This document shows positions 1 through 12,800 of a stretch of DNA of 64,000 nucleotides, one piece after another; the stretch's first letter is position 1; every line of letters starts with the position of its first letter. This DNA is from Neospora caninum Liverpool (Eukaryota; Apicomplexa; Conoidasida; Eucoccidiorida; Sarcocystidae). The DNA is taken from the NCBI RefSeq assembly GCF_000208865.1, contig NC_018396.1, forward strand, positions 5,078,514 to 5,142,513. The letters are read 5' to 3'. A program made the translations under genes and the position numbers. The notes under the pieces were generated by a model, which was not told the origin of the DNA, searched no databases, and saw only the letters and a list, made by a program, of their open reading frames with translations.

Positions 1-669
1 TCAGTGCTTCCGGTACGTACAGCAAAAGTCGTCCAGTTTTTAGAGCTTACGTCGTTGCGCGCAGAGATATTTATTCCACGAGACTCGCACAAAGGGACAA
101 GCGGATCCAAAAGACTGGTCACGTCCGAATGAGAGTATCAGAAGACTATGTCTTCGTCACGAAGCGCTGTTGTGGCGAGTCCGGCCGTATGCCGTAGTAG
201 GTGAGTCTAGCTGATAGCTGAAAGTGCTCGCGATACTTCTTCCCCGGTTGTGAGGAAAGCGTGGTTGAGGTTGCCCAATGCGCTATGGCTTAGTCGACCT
301 CATGCTGGCTCAACAACTTGAGCTGATGTCGTGTCCCGGCTGTCTTGCAGCTGGCATCAGCAGAGCATCAGTCGGGGGAGACTCTAGCTGGATCGGTCAT
401 TCCTGCATGCCGACGATCACTCCAGTATCTTTGATTTTAATTTAGTGGAACCAGTGGGGCCCAGCCAGCTCCCTGTATTTCCTTGCTTTTTGACAACTTT
501 TGCAAGTCTCTTGCTCGTGAGTGTACCCAAAGGTGTCATCAATGAGAGCATGCTGCCTGAGGCAACGTTCCTTCGGGCTCCACTCTCGTGCTCCCTCACT
601 AGTTTTCGAACTCCAGGATCATTCGCTGGCCGTGACAGGCACGGATGCCCGTTGCTTTAACTAGGCCAA
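1..669. other. Upstream non-coding stretch
   Basis: No convincing coding region or RNA gene is visible. Short open frames at 417-660 have no recognisable domain and no matching splice partner. This stretch probably holds the promoter and 5' leader of the secreted-protein gene that starts at 670. Confidence 0.5.
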
Positions 670-3371
670 ATGAGATTCCGAGTCTTCTTATTGGGGGCAG
701 TCTCTGCGGCCCTTTGCGGCTATTCCAAAGAACCAAGTGACCTTGGACCGTCCGCCAGTTGGAACTTCGCAACCGTTAACAGGTTGCTGATTGTGACTCT
801 TGGGAGTTTTCTGCCACAGTCTGGTAGCAGTATATTCGTGGGCGTTTTTGCTGCTGGTGTCGCCGATGGTGAGACGTCGGAAGACGACGACGACGACTGC
901 GTAATCACGGCCGTGTACACTGCCGCACCTCCACAGGACCGGCCCTCGGTTATCCAATATGCGCGCCCGCTCGGTGCCCCAGCAGGTCAAGCGGTACCGC
1001 CTTCACTCCCAAGAATTATCAAAGCTAGCTCCTCTCCCCCTGAATCGCCTGGTGGTGAGTCTCTGGCCGCGCAAACCAAATATGACGTGAAGACATGTAT
1101 TGAGAACCGATTGGGCTGCCTACTTAGGCAGCCTCAAGCTTGTACTCGCCCCTCAATGCCCTCATCTAGAGGCGATCCTGTCGTCAATTTCTTGGCTTCC
1201 GGACTCCGCGTAGCGATCTAGGCTGACGAGTATCAACTGAAACAGATCGCCACTGCCAGTTGGGGGGCGAATCGCCTTCCCCGCGACAAACAAAGAGCGC
1301 AGAGGAAGGTGTGCAGAGATGCATACCTCTGTGGCAGTCGTACTCTATTTCGCAGTTTGTATTGATTTCATGGTGGGCGGATGCATGCTGTGGTCTAATG
1401 GTGTGATAAGCATCTGTTGTCGAAAGCTCTTCCGCTCTACAAGGGAGATCACGACGCAGTGGCTTTGCTGCCCCGTCTTCCACTGCACATCCCGCTCGTG
1501 GCGCCACGCCGCTCTGTCTACTGTGCTTGTTTCTGCCAGCCCCAGGTGATACTGCGTCACCGCAGCCAATAGGTAGCACCGAGAGTGAAGATAAGCCTCC
1601 GGACCCGGAGAGCTCAACTGGTTCTAAAGACGAAGGGGAGACCACAGGTCCGCCGCCCCGCAAACCCCGGCTCATCACTCACGAAGTTCCAATGCGTAAG
1701 ATAACACAAACGCTACGCAGATATCGTGATCTGGAAAGCAGATGGCCCTCCTGCACTGAGGAGGATTATGTGAAGCATGTCATTCAGTGCCGCATGGAAA
1801 AAGAGAACGAACCAAAACCTTGTGCCGCCCTCGTGCACTATTGGGGAAGAATAGCGAGGAACTCTTACCGACGGCGGGGGAACCAGCGGCGAAGACAAAT
1901 TGCAGAACTGCAGAAAAGACTAGAGCGCGAACGGAGCAGGCTCCTAGACATTCTACGCCGTCCACTTCCGTCATCAAGCTCTCGCAGTGGTCGCAGCCCA
2001 GGTCGAGGCACAGCAGAGAGCTCCAGTACCGCTCCCGGATCAGGCGAAGGTGCATGTGAAGACAGTTTGGTTGCCGGGCTGCCACTCCGCCCGGACTTTG
2101 AAGACTTGAAGCTTTTGAGGCTGCTAGCAGTGGACCACGAGCTAACAATCATTCGAGAGGACAAGGACAAGTTCATCGAACGGTACATACAAAGGAAGCG
2201 GGCAACGAACCCCAATCCTGACGACGAAACTGTTGAGGGTTGGCGGTCTGCAGCATACATTTCGTTTGCGTCGAGTGGCGCAAATTTCAGAACGAAACAC
2301 CTTCAACGGCAGGCCTCGATCGAAAAGGAACGTCAAAGGCTCGCGGCACTTCCACTGTCAGGTGCGGCCGCTGCGCCTGACCCGGGAATTTCAAGTTCTA
2401 GTGGGCATCGAATTGGTAAGACATCACCCCTGTCCGTTCCAGAACGGAACGTGGTGACAGTGCGCGCAGGGGTTTTTAGGCAGGGCATCGCATCTGCATT
2501 TCTTTCCCGGTCTGCGTGTGCAACTGATACCCTTTCGCGGCATTCTGACGTCAGCCGGTGGGGCCACACCTAGCGCCGAGCAGCCAAAATTCCAGGTCAA
2601 CACTCGCGCTTGGAGCTCTAGATTCTCCAAGGGGCCCAGCACCTGGGCAGGACAGTACAGAAGGAGCGGCAGTTTTAGAACTTGAATGTACAACCCGGTT
2701 TGTCAACGTCTCTGTCAGGTTGCTGGTTTTGCGGAGACTCCGGATCCAAGGGGGAGAAGCACTTCTGGAAGCCCACTGTTGCTGAGATGCTCAACGACCC
2801 CGATGAAGGCACGTCGTCCGGCACTGGCCCTCACTCTAGCTCTGTTGACCCTGCGAGACCCGGGGAGACACCCTCTGAGAGAGGCGGTGAGACACCCTCT
2901 GAGAGAGCCGGTGAGACACCCTCTGAGAGAGCCGGTGAGAAAGCCTCTAAGAGAGCCGGTGAGAAAGCCTCTAAGAGGCCCCCTCCTCCAAGAAGTCCAA
3001 TTCAAACCCGTGCCAGGACTGGCACGCTGAAAGAAAGAGATTGGGAAGAAAGCGTAGGTTCCAAACCTCTACGGCGAGGTGAGCAGCCACCCGCAGACCC
3101 AGGAAGTGCCGTTGCGGGTATGACAGGTCGACGCAGTCGAGACAGCAGTCCACCCGCAAGTCCGCCCAGCGAACAGAGTGCCGCCGCAGCACTTCCCTGT
3201 ATTTTCCCGGGTCATGGCCCACCGCTACCGTTGAAAAAGCGGAAATGGTTGGCGGCCTCCTCTGATGCTCCCTCCGTCCCGGGCGGCACAGAGGTAGCCC
3301 TAGCGCCGTATAGTTCCAGCTCATCTGCTTCATCCGGCAGCCCCAGCAGCGGTTCCCTCTGGTCGCCTTGA
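670..3371 (+). CDS. Putative secreted, lineage-specific protein (3 exons)
   Basis: Model: exons 670-1054, 1546-2415 and 2719-3371, about 635 residues. Both introns are GT-AG and both are phase 1, which ties the three open frames into one. The start is the ATG at 670; it opens a short hydrophobic segment (MRFRVFLLGAVSAALCGYSK) that looks like a signal peptide, and a second hydrophobic run follows near residues 37-63. An acidic run (EDDDDD) lies just after it. Exon 2 has an Arg/Glu-rich, probably helical middle with the motif WPSCTEEDYVKHVIQC. Exon 3 carries 8-residue tandem repeats of the type GETPSERA and a Pro/Ser-rich tail. No known enzymatic domain is seen. The architecture resembles the species-restricted secreted families of Toxoplasma (inference). 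The function is unknown, and export to the parasitophorous vacuole or host cell is only a possibility. Confidence 0.55.
2862..2978 (+). repeat. 24-bp coding tandem repeat
   Basis: About five copies of a 24-bp unit lie inside exon 3 of the secreted-protein gene. Each copy encodes eight residues: GETPSERG, then GETPSERA twice, then the diverged GEKASKRA and a partial copy. The unit is a multiple of three, so copy-number change keeps the frame. Confidence 0.9.
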
Positions 3372-6300
3372 CCGTCAGCGTCGAGCGAGTGTTTCCGCGG
3401 GAGCTCTGTTTCAGCAGTGGCGCTTGGTAGAGTCAGAACCTATGGCTCCTGTCGAAGCCGCTCCCAGCATAGTGCACATTACTCGTTCAACCCACCGGGT
3501 GGCTCTACGTCCTGTATCCTTACGGCGCCACTCAACTATGACTTAATTTTTGAAAATATGGTAGCCGCCTAACGCACCGGCTTCTGCACTTCTGGGTATG
3601 GAACATGTTTTTGAGAGAACAGTACGTGTGTCCCTCTTCGGACGCGCAGAAGGCACTTTTTTTGGGTGTTTCCTCCATTTTTCCTTTTGCGAGTGCCGCC
3701 TCGTGGATAACAGCACAACCACTATACAGCTGCGTCACGTCATTGCCTCGTGCATTCTGTTTGAGAGCGACTCCGTTCGCCTGAACACCGATCACTAAGA
3801 ATATATGTCGCGTAAGCGGCTGTGGCAGAGTATCAACAGCGTGCCTACCGTCGGCCAGAGACGGTGGACTCGTGACAGGGGAGGCGATATGGACCCTCGA
3901 GTAGGCCAATACGCAGTCCAACGACAGGCACCTGTCAGGTCAACTGCCGTCTCGGACCTGGCAATCCCTAGCTCCGCGCGTAGAGCTATGACTATGCCCC
4001 CAGGCGGCCTCGACGAACGGGCCTGGGATGGAAGAGGACGAACAACCAGTCTGGACTTTAGCCTCGTTGGAGCTTAGCCGCAGATGGTGGCTTCCAAGCT
4101 CGTTCACGGTAGCTTTTTTTGGTGCTTTTCCCCAAATGAGGTTCCATCTATTGCGTGCCAAGAAATGCGTGTGGGTGGTCGGATTCTGTTTGTTTTTTGT
4201 CTTTACTTCTCTCGCACGGGAAAGAATTAAAGCTCCATGGAATAAATCCTCTTCTGCGCAGCAGGGGAATCATCTTTTCCTTCGTAGACAGTCAACGTTC
4301 TCCACGAGTATCGTGTGGCTTTTGATCCGATAGTAGAAGCCAAAGCTGCTCTCCGTCCAGGCGCCTACACTTGACAGTTCTGCATGAGAACCATGTTCGC
4401 CTTTTGGGCACAGATGAATGTGCGCGAAATTTGATGTGCGAACTTACTCAGAGAAGCGCTGTTGGTTCGTCAGCGGTTCGAAAGCGCATGCCCGCATACA
4501 GTCAATCCCAAAGGAGCAGATGTTGTCTTTTGACCAAACACATTCAAGTCACTTGGAATGTAAATTTAAGGCCTTTTCTGAAGTGTTTTTGTAGTGAAGT
4601 GTACGTAGGTTCCGAAAGTCAATGATTTTGCGTGCTTTGAGTTGCGCTCTCGTTTCAACTTGTTCAGGGTGACACGACACCAACGTCGTTACCTGCAATG
4701 CGGTTGTACGTGAGAAAAAACGGTTCTCGAGGAGCTTCCTCCGCATCCTTATCACCTATATAACTCGCCGAGAAACGAGCCTGGAAAGACGCATTGAGAT
4801 CGTTACACTGCGGGAGACCCGGAGTGCACGCAACCAAGCCCCGAGTGCACCTCGCCACCGGAACCTACCCCGCTGCTCATCGTTGAGAACAGCCACCTCA
4901 CCCGAAACGGTCTACTTTTGCCCCCATTTGGCCTAACGAAGCAGTTGAGATGCCGAGTCATGCGCACCGTCACAGGAAGAAACTGATCAAAAGCATCGAA
5001 AATGCTTTTGATCAGTTCCGGAACAGGCGTCCAGGGAGCTGCGTGCACGCCAGTTCAGCTTGGTGGGTCGACTCTCTGGCGTGCCGCTGCTCTAGGACAT
5101 CCATCTGGGTTGTGGCTTTCCTCAAAAACAAATAAAGACGCAAGTGTCAGTGAGAGTCGGTCGCCACCGACTGCACAACCGCCAGTTCTAGGAGCGGGAC
5201 GGTTATGCAGGCAGCGTTATGTAGCAGGTAGACAGCGAGCTCGCCGACAGTCCAGCTCCTACTCCTTGCCGTTCGATTTCCTAGTTCAATCTTTAAAATC
5301 TCGGGCTTCACCCGTAACACTTTCTGGATTTAGTCGAACGGCCTCGGTATTTGTCCGCAAGAGAGTGCCTCCACACGGCCCGTCAAGCTGGCCGTTGCGG
5401 CACAGCCCTTCCAAAGAACGCCAACCCTACTCGGCTCTTCTATTGGCTCCACATCGATAAATTGGGACATCTTCGCTGTTACGGGGTGTATTGGCGGTTG
5501 CATGGCCGCCGGCGAGAGGTTGGTTCTGTCACCAGAGGCGAGCCTGGAATATCCCGGATAGCCGGCAAAATACTTTTCTTGATGTAGGAGCAAGGCACAC
5601 TTCCCCACCAGACTTTCTGCTGTCTACCAAAGAGGCAGGACGTTTTGGCCTTTAAGCCCGAAAAGGGTGTATCTGTCCCACTCTCTCGAGAACAGAATCG
5701 ACCGTTATCTCTGTTCTCTCGCAGGATCGTAGTGAGCCCGTCGGAGACGTGGCTGCATGCACGCACTTGATCCCTTTTCTCGTGCAGTGTCTTTGCAGCC
5801 GACGAGACAAAAGACGGGGGTTACGTTTTCGGCTTATATTCCTTTGCTGTCGTTGTACACGGATTTTTGGTCTTTTGAACTTGCAAATGTGCTTTTATGC
5901 TTCTTTCTCCTGACTTGCGCCGCGGTAGGACGGCCTGCTGGCCCGTGCGATTTGCCACACACTGCGTCTCTCGCAGGACTCTTCGCGCACGCGACACATC
6001 CGGCCCCTTTCGACTTTTACTCGACAAGGTATTTTCGTTCGAGTCCGTGTGTTACGCACAGCAATCTGGAGGAAGAAAACGTTTCCCCTGTGATGCGCAT
6101 TTCTGTGCTTCAAGTTACTTGTGTTCTATGCAACGGCTTTACCCACGACTCAAGCATGCGGGATTCCTCTTTTCCAGAGGAAAAGCGCGTCTCACACACG
6201 CTCCGGCTTCGCGTTTGGGTTCTGTCGACCTTTTGACAAACAATCGGACAGAGCCCTGTCTAGTGAAAAGAGGAGCTTGAAAGGGATGAGTCAGAAAACC

Positions 6301-6867
6301 CCGGACATGTCGCCAGGCCCGTTCCGCGACTGCCGTGCCGTTCCGGCTGGGGCACCCCGCGGCAAACTGTCCGTACAAACGATGCCACCCCAGGCCTTTC
6401 GTCGCCTCCCTCGTGCGCCTGATTCGTTGCATTATGGGCGTCTTTTCCCGCTTTTCCCCCTCTAGAGTCGTCTGTGTCCCCTGTAAGGTCACGCGATTTG
6501 CCGAGCCGCTCGCTCTTTTCCCGAAAAGTGCCGCCTTCAGACCTCTGCCGTTCCTTCTCCTCTTCCCTCTCTGCTTCTCCCGTCCTGTGTGCCTTTTCTC
6601 GCGACTGCTGCCTGCTTCGCTTCTCTAGGAACTTCCGGTGTACAGACACTCCGCAGCGCCGCTCTGGCGCGGAACCGCGCCCGCCCCTATTGTCTTGGTT
6701 CTACTTCAGATCGACCGTCCTCGCGTCTGCTCCCGTTTCGCAGAGTTTCGCCGGCGGGCTCACAGGGCCCTAACCACCCTAGTCAGGCTCGTGTCTGTGC
6801 AGTTCCTGACCCTGCGTTCATCTGCGGTACAGCCAACGGGCTGGTCGTCTTTCCCCGTGCACCCATC
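3372..6867. other. Intergenic region upstream of the RING gene
   Basis: About 3.5 kb with no open frame that shows a domain or fits a splice model. It contains a strong hairpin at 4981-5017 (listed separately), a pyrimidine-rich stretch from about 6400 that is probably the RNF10 promoter/5' UTR, and a GCATGC-type site near 5755. The in-frame extension upstream of the RNF10 start begins only with GTG (6589), so it was not used. Confidence 0.5.
4981..5017. repeat. Perfect 16-bp inverted repeat with 5-nt loop
   Basis: The left arm at 4981-4996 (AACTGATCAAAAGCAT) is exactly reverse-complementary to the right arm at 5002-5017. The spacer is CGAAA. No gene model covers it. It could fold as a cruciform, or as an RNA hairpin if transcribed. 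Confidence 0.9.
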
Positions 6868-9800
6868 ATGAGAGCGGACGCAGCTGAGTTTTATCCGGCG
6901 TCTCACGGGCGCCAGTCTCCTCCCGCGGCATCTCTGCTCTTGGCGTCTTCTCCGTGCGCAGCTGCACTAGCCTCGCAGCCGCCGGCCGCGCCTCCTTCGT
7001 CTCCGTCTGCCTCGTCTGCCTCCGGGCCGTGCTCTGCTTCGTCCGCCTCAGCCTCGTCTGCCTCCGGGCCGTGCTCTGCTTCGTCCGCCTCAGCCTCGTC
7101 TGCCTCCGGGCCGTGCTCTGCTTCGTCTGCGTCTGCCTCGTCTGCCTCCGGGCCGTGCTCTGCTTCGTCTCCGTCTGCCTCGTCTGCCTCCGGGCCGTGC
7201 TCTGCTTCGTCCGCCTCAGCCTCGTCTGCCTCCGGGCCGTGCTCTGCTTCGTCTCCGTCTGCCTCGTCTGCCTCCGGGCTGTGCTCTGCTTCGTCCGCCT
7301 CAGCCTCTTCTGCCTCCGGGCCGTGCTCTGCTTCGTCCGCCTCAGCCTCGTCTGCCTCCGGGCTGTGCTCTGCTTCGTCTCCGTCTGCCTCGTCTGCCTC
7401 CGGGCCGTGCTCTGCTTCGTCTCCGTCTGCCTCGTCTGCCTCCGGGCCGTGCTCTGCTTCGTCCGCCTCAGCCTCGTCTGCCTCCGGGCTGTGCTCTGCT
7501 TCGTCCGCCTCAGCCTCGTGCGGGTCTTCGACTTCGCTGCCAGCTCGGCCCCCGCCTGGGAGTCGCCGACCCGAGAACGGCCCAGAAGGCGGCCGCCGAA
7601 GCCGCGGAGTGTCTTCGCAGGTTAACGGCGGGACGCAAGTGGTTTCTCCTCACCGCCTTTTCTCGTACAGAATGTATCAGAAACCGTCTGGCCCTTCCAA
7701 GGGTAACTGGCGAGCCAGAGTGAGGCAGACACACCATGCGTTTGCCAAGGAGCGCTTCGTCCTCGCCAACTGCCGGGTTATCGTCTCCTCGAACGAGGAC
7801 GCAAAGGAGACCTTTTACAATCCGGACGCCCTTGTGGGTAAGCATGCGACGCATCCCACAGAAGCAAACTCGCGAAAACTGCGACAAGTCGCACCCCGGT
7901 CGCAGGGAGAGAGAGAGGGAGCAAGGAGGCGCAGAAAGGAGCGGAAAACTGGAGAGAGCGGAAAACACTCGACAGAGAGACGCGAGAAAGTCGATGCTGC
8001 GGGTTGGGCAGAGCGAGGCCAAACGACGAGTCGCCGTGGATGATTCGCGGGAGGCCTCTTTTCTCAGGCGTCTCGTCTCTGGAGGGCATTTCGATGGCTG
8101 TGGCGACTGGCATTGACTCCGCTCTCTCTCGAGTTCGCTTCCTTGTCCACCTTTTCCCTTCAGACTGGACCCGGGTGGTGCGAGTGGAGATGTCCAGCAG
8201 CGCAGAAGACCCCGTCAGCTGTCCCTTCTGCCTGGAACAACCCGACGCCATGCTCGCGCCAGCCGTCACAAAGTGCGGGCACAGTAAGTGTCTCCTCTGC
8301 CCCCCCTCTCCCCTCTCCCCTCTATGCAATCTATTCTGAGTGTTCACCTACCCGCAAACGCTCTCTCTCGTCGACTCTCTACACCTACACAGCTACTCCA
8401 TGCTTAAGCACCCGTACACATGCAATATACCTATATCAATTCACGCGTATCAGCTTCTCTATAAAGTAGAGGTACACGGGGACCCGTGAATACATCCCCG
8501 TTTTTCACTAGTATAGAATCTCTCACTAGAGAGATTGATGCATGTGCAAATACATGCGTGACTTGGCGTTTTCGTTCTTCCTTCCCGGTGGCTCTCCGCG
8601 CGCGACCGGCCACGGGATCTCGTCTGGGGCTTCCTGACGTCTCTGGACCTCGTTTTCGGGGTCCAGATGCTTGGGGGTGTCTGCAGTCTTCTGCACGCCG
8701 TGCATTCTGCGCTACTTCGACGTCCTCTCCACCGACCAGGGCAGGACAACTCACGCGCAACCGGGAGGCCGATACTGGCAGCGCTGTCCCCTCTGCTTCG
8801 AGCCCGTCGCCCGCAAAGATTTGCGCCCAGCCCGAGTTTACCAAGTCAGCGCCTGCATGCGTCCCCGCATTCTTCACGCCTGCGCAGGCGCACGCGTTGG
8901 CCCGTGCACATACGTGCATGCACCATATGCATATATAAACGTATCTCTAAATATTTATGCAAGCACATGCATGTAACCATGTATGAAGACACAACTGCGT
9001 GTGTGCCCCACAGGAGTTTTCGACAAGTCATCCGGAAACGGGACGCCGCGCAGAAAGAGACAGAGCCGTATGCAGTTGCTGTGCATGCACATGTCTCTCT
9101 GTACATGCGTGTACAGTTGCAACTCTACGCCTGTATACATTGCTTCTCGTCTTTACACGCTGGCCCAGCGTGAAAGCACTCTCACCGTGCAGCGTATAGA
9201 GTCGTGTACATTTGTAGATTGTTCTTGTAGACGCAGGCATAGTACATATCTATGTGTGGATGCAAATGTGCAATGCGTTGCGCGACATTGTGAACCTATA
9301 GGTCAAGTAGGAGCGCACTGCTTTGTGGCGGCGTGCTTCAGAGAACGGGAGTAGATGTTCAAACGGCTGCGTTTGTGCATCTGTAGGCCGCGTCGTTCGT
9401 CGCTGCTTTGTCGCTCTTGTTCCTTTATTCGTGGCCTTCCCCTTCGCCTCCATCCTGTTCACTGCCCCAGTGCGTTTGCGCATCTAGCCACCTCATCTCG
9501 TTCTCTCCTCGCCCTCTTCAGGTTGTCCCCCCTCGCGTGGGAGCGCGCGCGACGTTCTGTCTCCTCTCGCGGCCGTTGCACTCGACAGTCGTCTCGCTCG
9601 CTTCTCCTGTTACGCACGCAGTGCACGCAATGCGGCGTGCAGACGCCTGGGTAGCTTTGCAGTTGCGCAGCTCCTGTGACCCGAGGACTGCACAAGAAAC
9701 GGGCGAAGAACCGGCAAACCGAAACGACGGCCAACGCGCGCGGACGGCCGCTGCCAGGACACCGGAAACTGGAGAAGGAGAAGCGTCGCAAGGCGAACAC

Positions 9801-12800
9801 CACGCACTGGGGACACCCAACGCGGCATCCTCCTCTCCACCTGTCTCCTCTCCTTCCTCTTTTCTCTCTTCTCCCTCTTCTGTTCCTTCCTCTCTGCCTT
9901 CGTTTCCGTCTTCTCTTTCGTCTGCTGGTGTTCGGGGCGAGATGGAGCCATCCGGCGAATGTGGAGACAAGGGACGCGGAGGCCTGGGCCCAGAAGGCGC
10001 GACGCCAGGGAGACAGGGCGCTCGGAGTTTCCTTCCCAGCGAGTGTCCTGCATGCAGAGCAGAAGACGTCGCCCAACAGGGTTCTGCGTCCCAGCGGCTG
10101 AGCGCCTTGGCGAGCGCTCGCGGTTCAGGCTCGGCGCGAGGACGCTCCCGCGCACCAAGCCCCGCGGGTGTCTCGGCTGGGCGGAGGCAGCTTGTGACAG
10201 AGCGCCTCTGCGCCGAGTGTCGCCGTTTCGCTGCGCGGGCTGCGTCCGCGCGCGGACGAATGCGCGGGTCGCCTGCGGATGTCTCGCCCCGACGATGCGA
10301 GTCGCAATCAGATGGCGCCACAGAGGCATCCGCCCTCGCCTCCCCAGAGACACCCGAGGGTTTCCCCGCGGGCGTCTCTGCAGCGCCTGTGCGCCGAGAG
10401 GGTGAACTTGGAGCCGAAAAGGAGTCTCCCGGACTTGGGGAGAAGACGCCGCGACACGGGCTGCCGTGCGAAAGAACCCTCGGTGAGCAGAGCCAGGCTG
10501 CGCGGAAATGCTTGACTTCGTGTCGTCGTTCTCTTGCTTCTCTTTCTTCTTTCCCTTTCTCATGTTTGGCTTCTTTTCTCATGCGGATTTTGATTTTCTG
10601 CAGGTGTCCATTTTGCACGTGTCGCGTTGACGCATGCTCCCGCCCTGCCGTGGGAATGTCACCTGGAGGAGCTCGGTGAGGATCGCCTGTGCCGAAGCTC
10701 CAGCTTCTTTGAGAAGATGGGTCGTCCGCTCTTCCTTTCACGCGTTGCTACGCTGCCGATGTACTGCGTTTCACTGGTCTCTTTTTCCTGCGGCCGCCCT
10801 TCCTTCCCGAGAAGCGTGTGCGTTGTCGAATGTTTCTTTTTTCCGTTCGGTTTCTCTGGCGGTCTCCGACGCGCTTCCCGGCCGCTTCCGCTGCGGATAT
10901 GTATCTGTTCAACACAGCGACTTCCCCTGGTCGACGCAGTCAGTCATGCTCACATGTGTATTTCTGACATGCATTTCCAGATCGGATAGACACCCGTGCT
11001 CGTGCATGCGTGAGGACAACTCGGTGCATGCCTACACGAGGCGTGGGGAAAGGTGCGTGTTTTCTTTTCTCTCGCGCGCGACGTTTTTTCTGCTTTGCGC
11101 CTCCGCCGCGGGTCGCAGGTGCCGCGCGGCGACAAGAAGAGCTGGAGAGCGACGGCGCGCCGGTCGACGCCGCGACGCTTCGGGCCTTAACGATGGTCAG
11201 ACGCTTGCAAAGCCCGCAGTGGGAACGCACAGATCATAGCTACACCATGCAGCGCGTTGTCACATGGTGCCTAGTTGTCGTTTTTTTGCATCCTTTGTCT
11301 GCGGAAGGCAAACGCGCGAAAACGTCCGCTGTCAGATGGCCGCGTCGTTCGCGCCCTGAACGGCGCGGGGAGCGCAAAGGAAAAAGACGGCCGAGGGTTT
11401 CGGCTGCTTGACGTTCCGCACTTTCGAGTTTTCTTTTAAAACGCGTATGGCACCTCTCTTGCTGACTGCGTCCAGGCTGAGGAGTTTACGCGGATGAAGA
11501 GAGACGAAGCCGTCGGAGCCTGTTGCGCGTGCTCAGCCCCTATCCGTCCTCCCTTAACCGAGACGGGAAACGACCAAGAAAAAGCGGAAACAGCAAAGTT
11601 TCCTGAGAATCATGAAGCCAGGGACTGGTACTCCCGTGGGATTCTAGTAAGCTTGTGAATCTTGCAGAAGCATATGTGTATGCGTAAATGTTTAGGTTTA
11701 TCCGTTTCCACGTAGATTCTATATTGACGACTGGATTTGCATAGATTCGTCTACGGTTTGAATTCACCTTGGGAAGGGAGCGAGCGGATAGGTGGAGACT
11801 CGCGCAGACTCCGTCTCCAGTCGAGAGTGGAGTGCGACAGGCCTCGACGGGCGGACAGAGAGAACGCGGAGATTCCTGAGAGGGAAAGGAGGGATGAAGA
11901 GTGCCCCGCGAGCGCTGAATAAGCGAGAGAGACGCAGGTCGAGCCAGGTCAAAAACCGCAGCTCGCCAGAGAGTCGTGGCGACAAACTCAGCAGATCGAC
12001 GAAGCTGTCGAGACGCAAAGAAAGAGCGAGAATAGCAGAGAAGAGAAAGGGTTGTTTTAATATGAATTATTAATAAAGAAAGTTGTTTTAAACTTCTGCG
12101 TAAAGATAAAGTTTGTTTACTTTCTTTTAATAGCAGAGAAGCGGGAGAGTAGCAGAGAGAGACTGAAAGCGAGAATGCGAAAGAGTATAGCCGAAAGAGA
12201 GAGAAGAGAGAGATCGAAAGAGTGGGGACTCAGAGAGAGGGGTCGATTGCCAAAAAGAGGCAAGGACCAGGGGAAGGTTTTAGTGTAGCCCGCGGATTCT
12301 GAGAGTGGGTTTGATTCGTTTTCCCACTGTGTCCGTTTTCGCGCACTCAGGACTTTGAAGACATGATGAAGGACATGCAGCACTTCCTCGCCCGCGATCG
12401 TCGCCAGGCGATGGGGCGGGAGAAGGTACATTGGGAGCGAAAACCCTCCCAGTCTGAACCTTCGTTGGGAGAAGTGGAGACGCGGGGAAGCGAAGAGGCG
12501 CCTGCAGCGACAGACGGGGGCAACGCCTCCTCCTCTGTCCCTCCTCTCGTGGCGTCTTCCTGTCTCGACGCGAACGAAGGGAACGCCTCTGCTCGCCGCA
12601 CCCTTCCACAACCTCACACCGAACTTTTCTCTTCTTCCTCTTCATCTTCTTCCTCTTCTGCGTCTCGACTCGCCGAAGAGAGTGAAGGCGGGAAGCGCAC
12701 AAAAGGCGGGGAGAAGACCCGTGGCGCACCTCTCAATTTATCGGAGTTTTACTTCTACCAGGCTGCTGACGGCCAGCTTTGCTTCCTCCACCCTTTCTTC

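Noticed and set aside
6589..6867. Upstream extension of the RNF10 frame
   Set aside because: It opens with GTG, not ATG, and has no RNF10 similarity. The first in-frame ATG is at 6868.
6954..7625. 223-codon second plus frame through the RNF10 minisatellite (Leu/Val/Cys-rich)
   Set aside because: A 42-bp repeat keeps any stop-free frame open. Only the Ser/Ala frame continues into the RNF10 signature at 7740-7837.
9518..10741. 407-codon open frame on the minus strand opposite RNF10 exon 4
   Set aside because: It is a shadow of GC-rich coding sequence. The plus frame carries RNF10 block order and matches splice phases on both sides; the minus frame has no domain.
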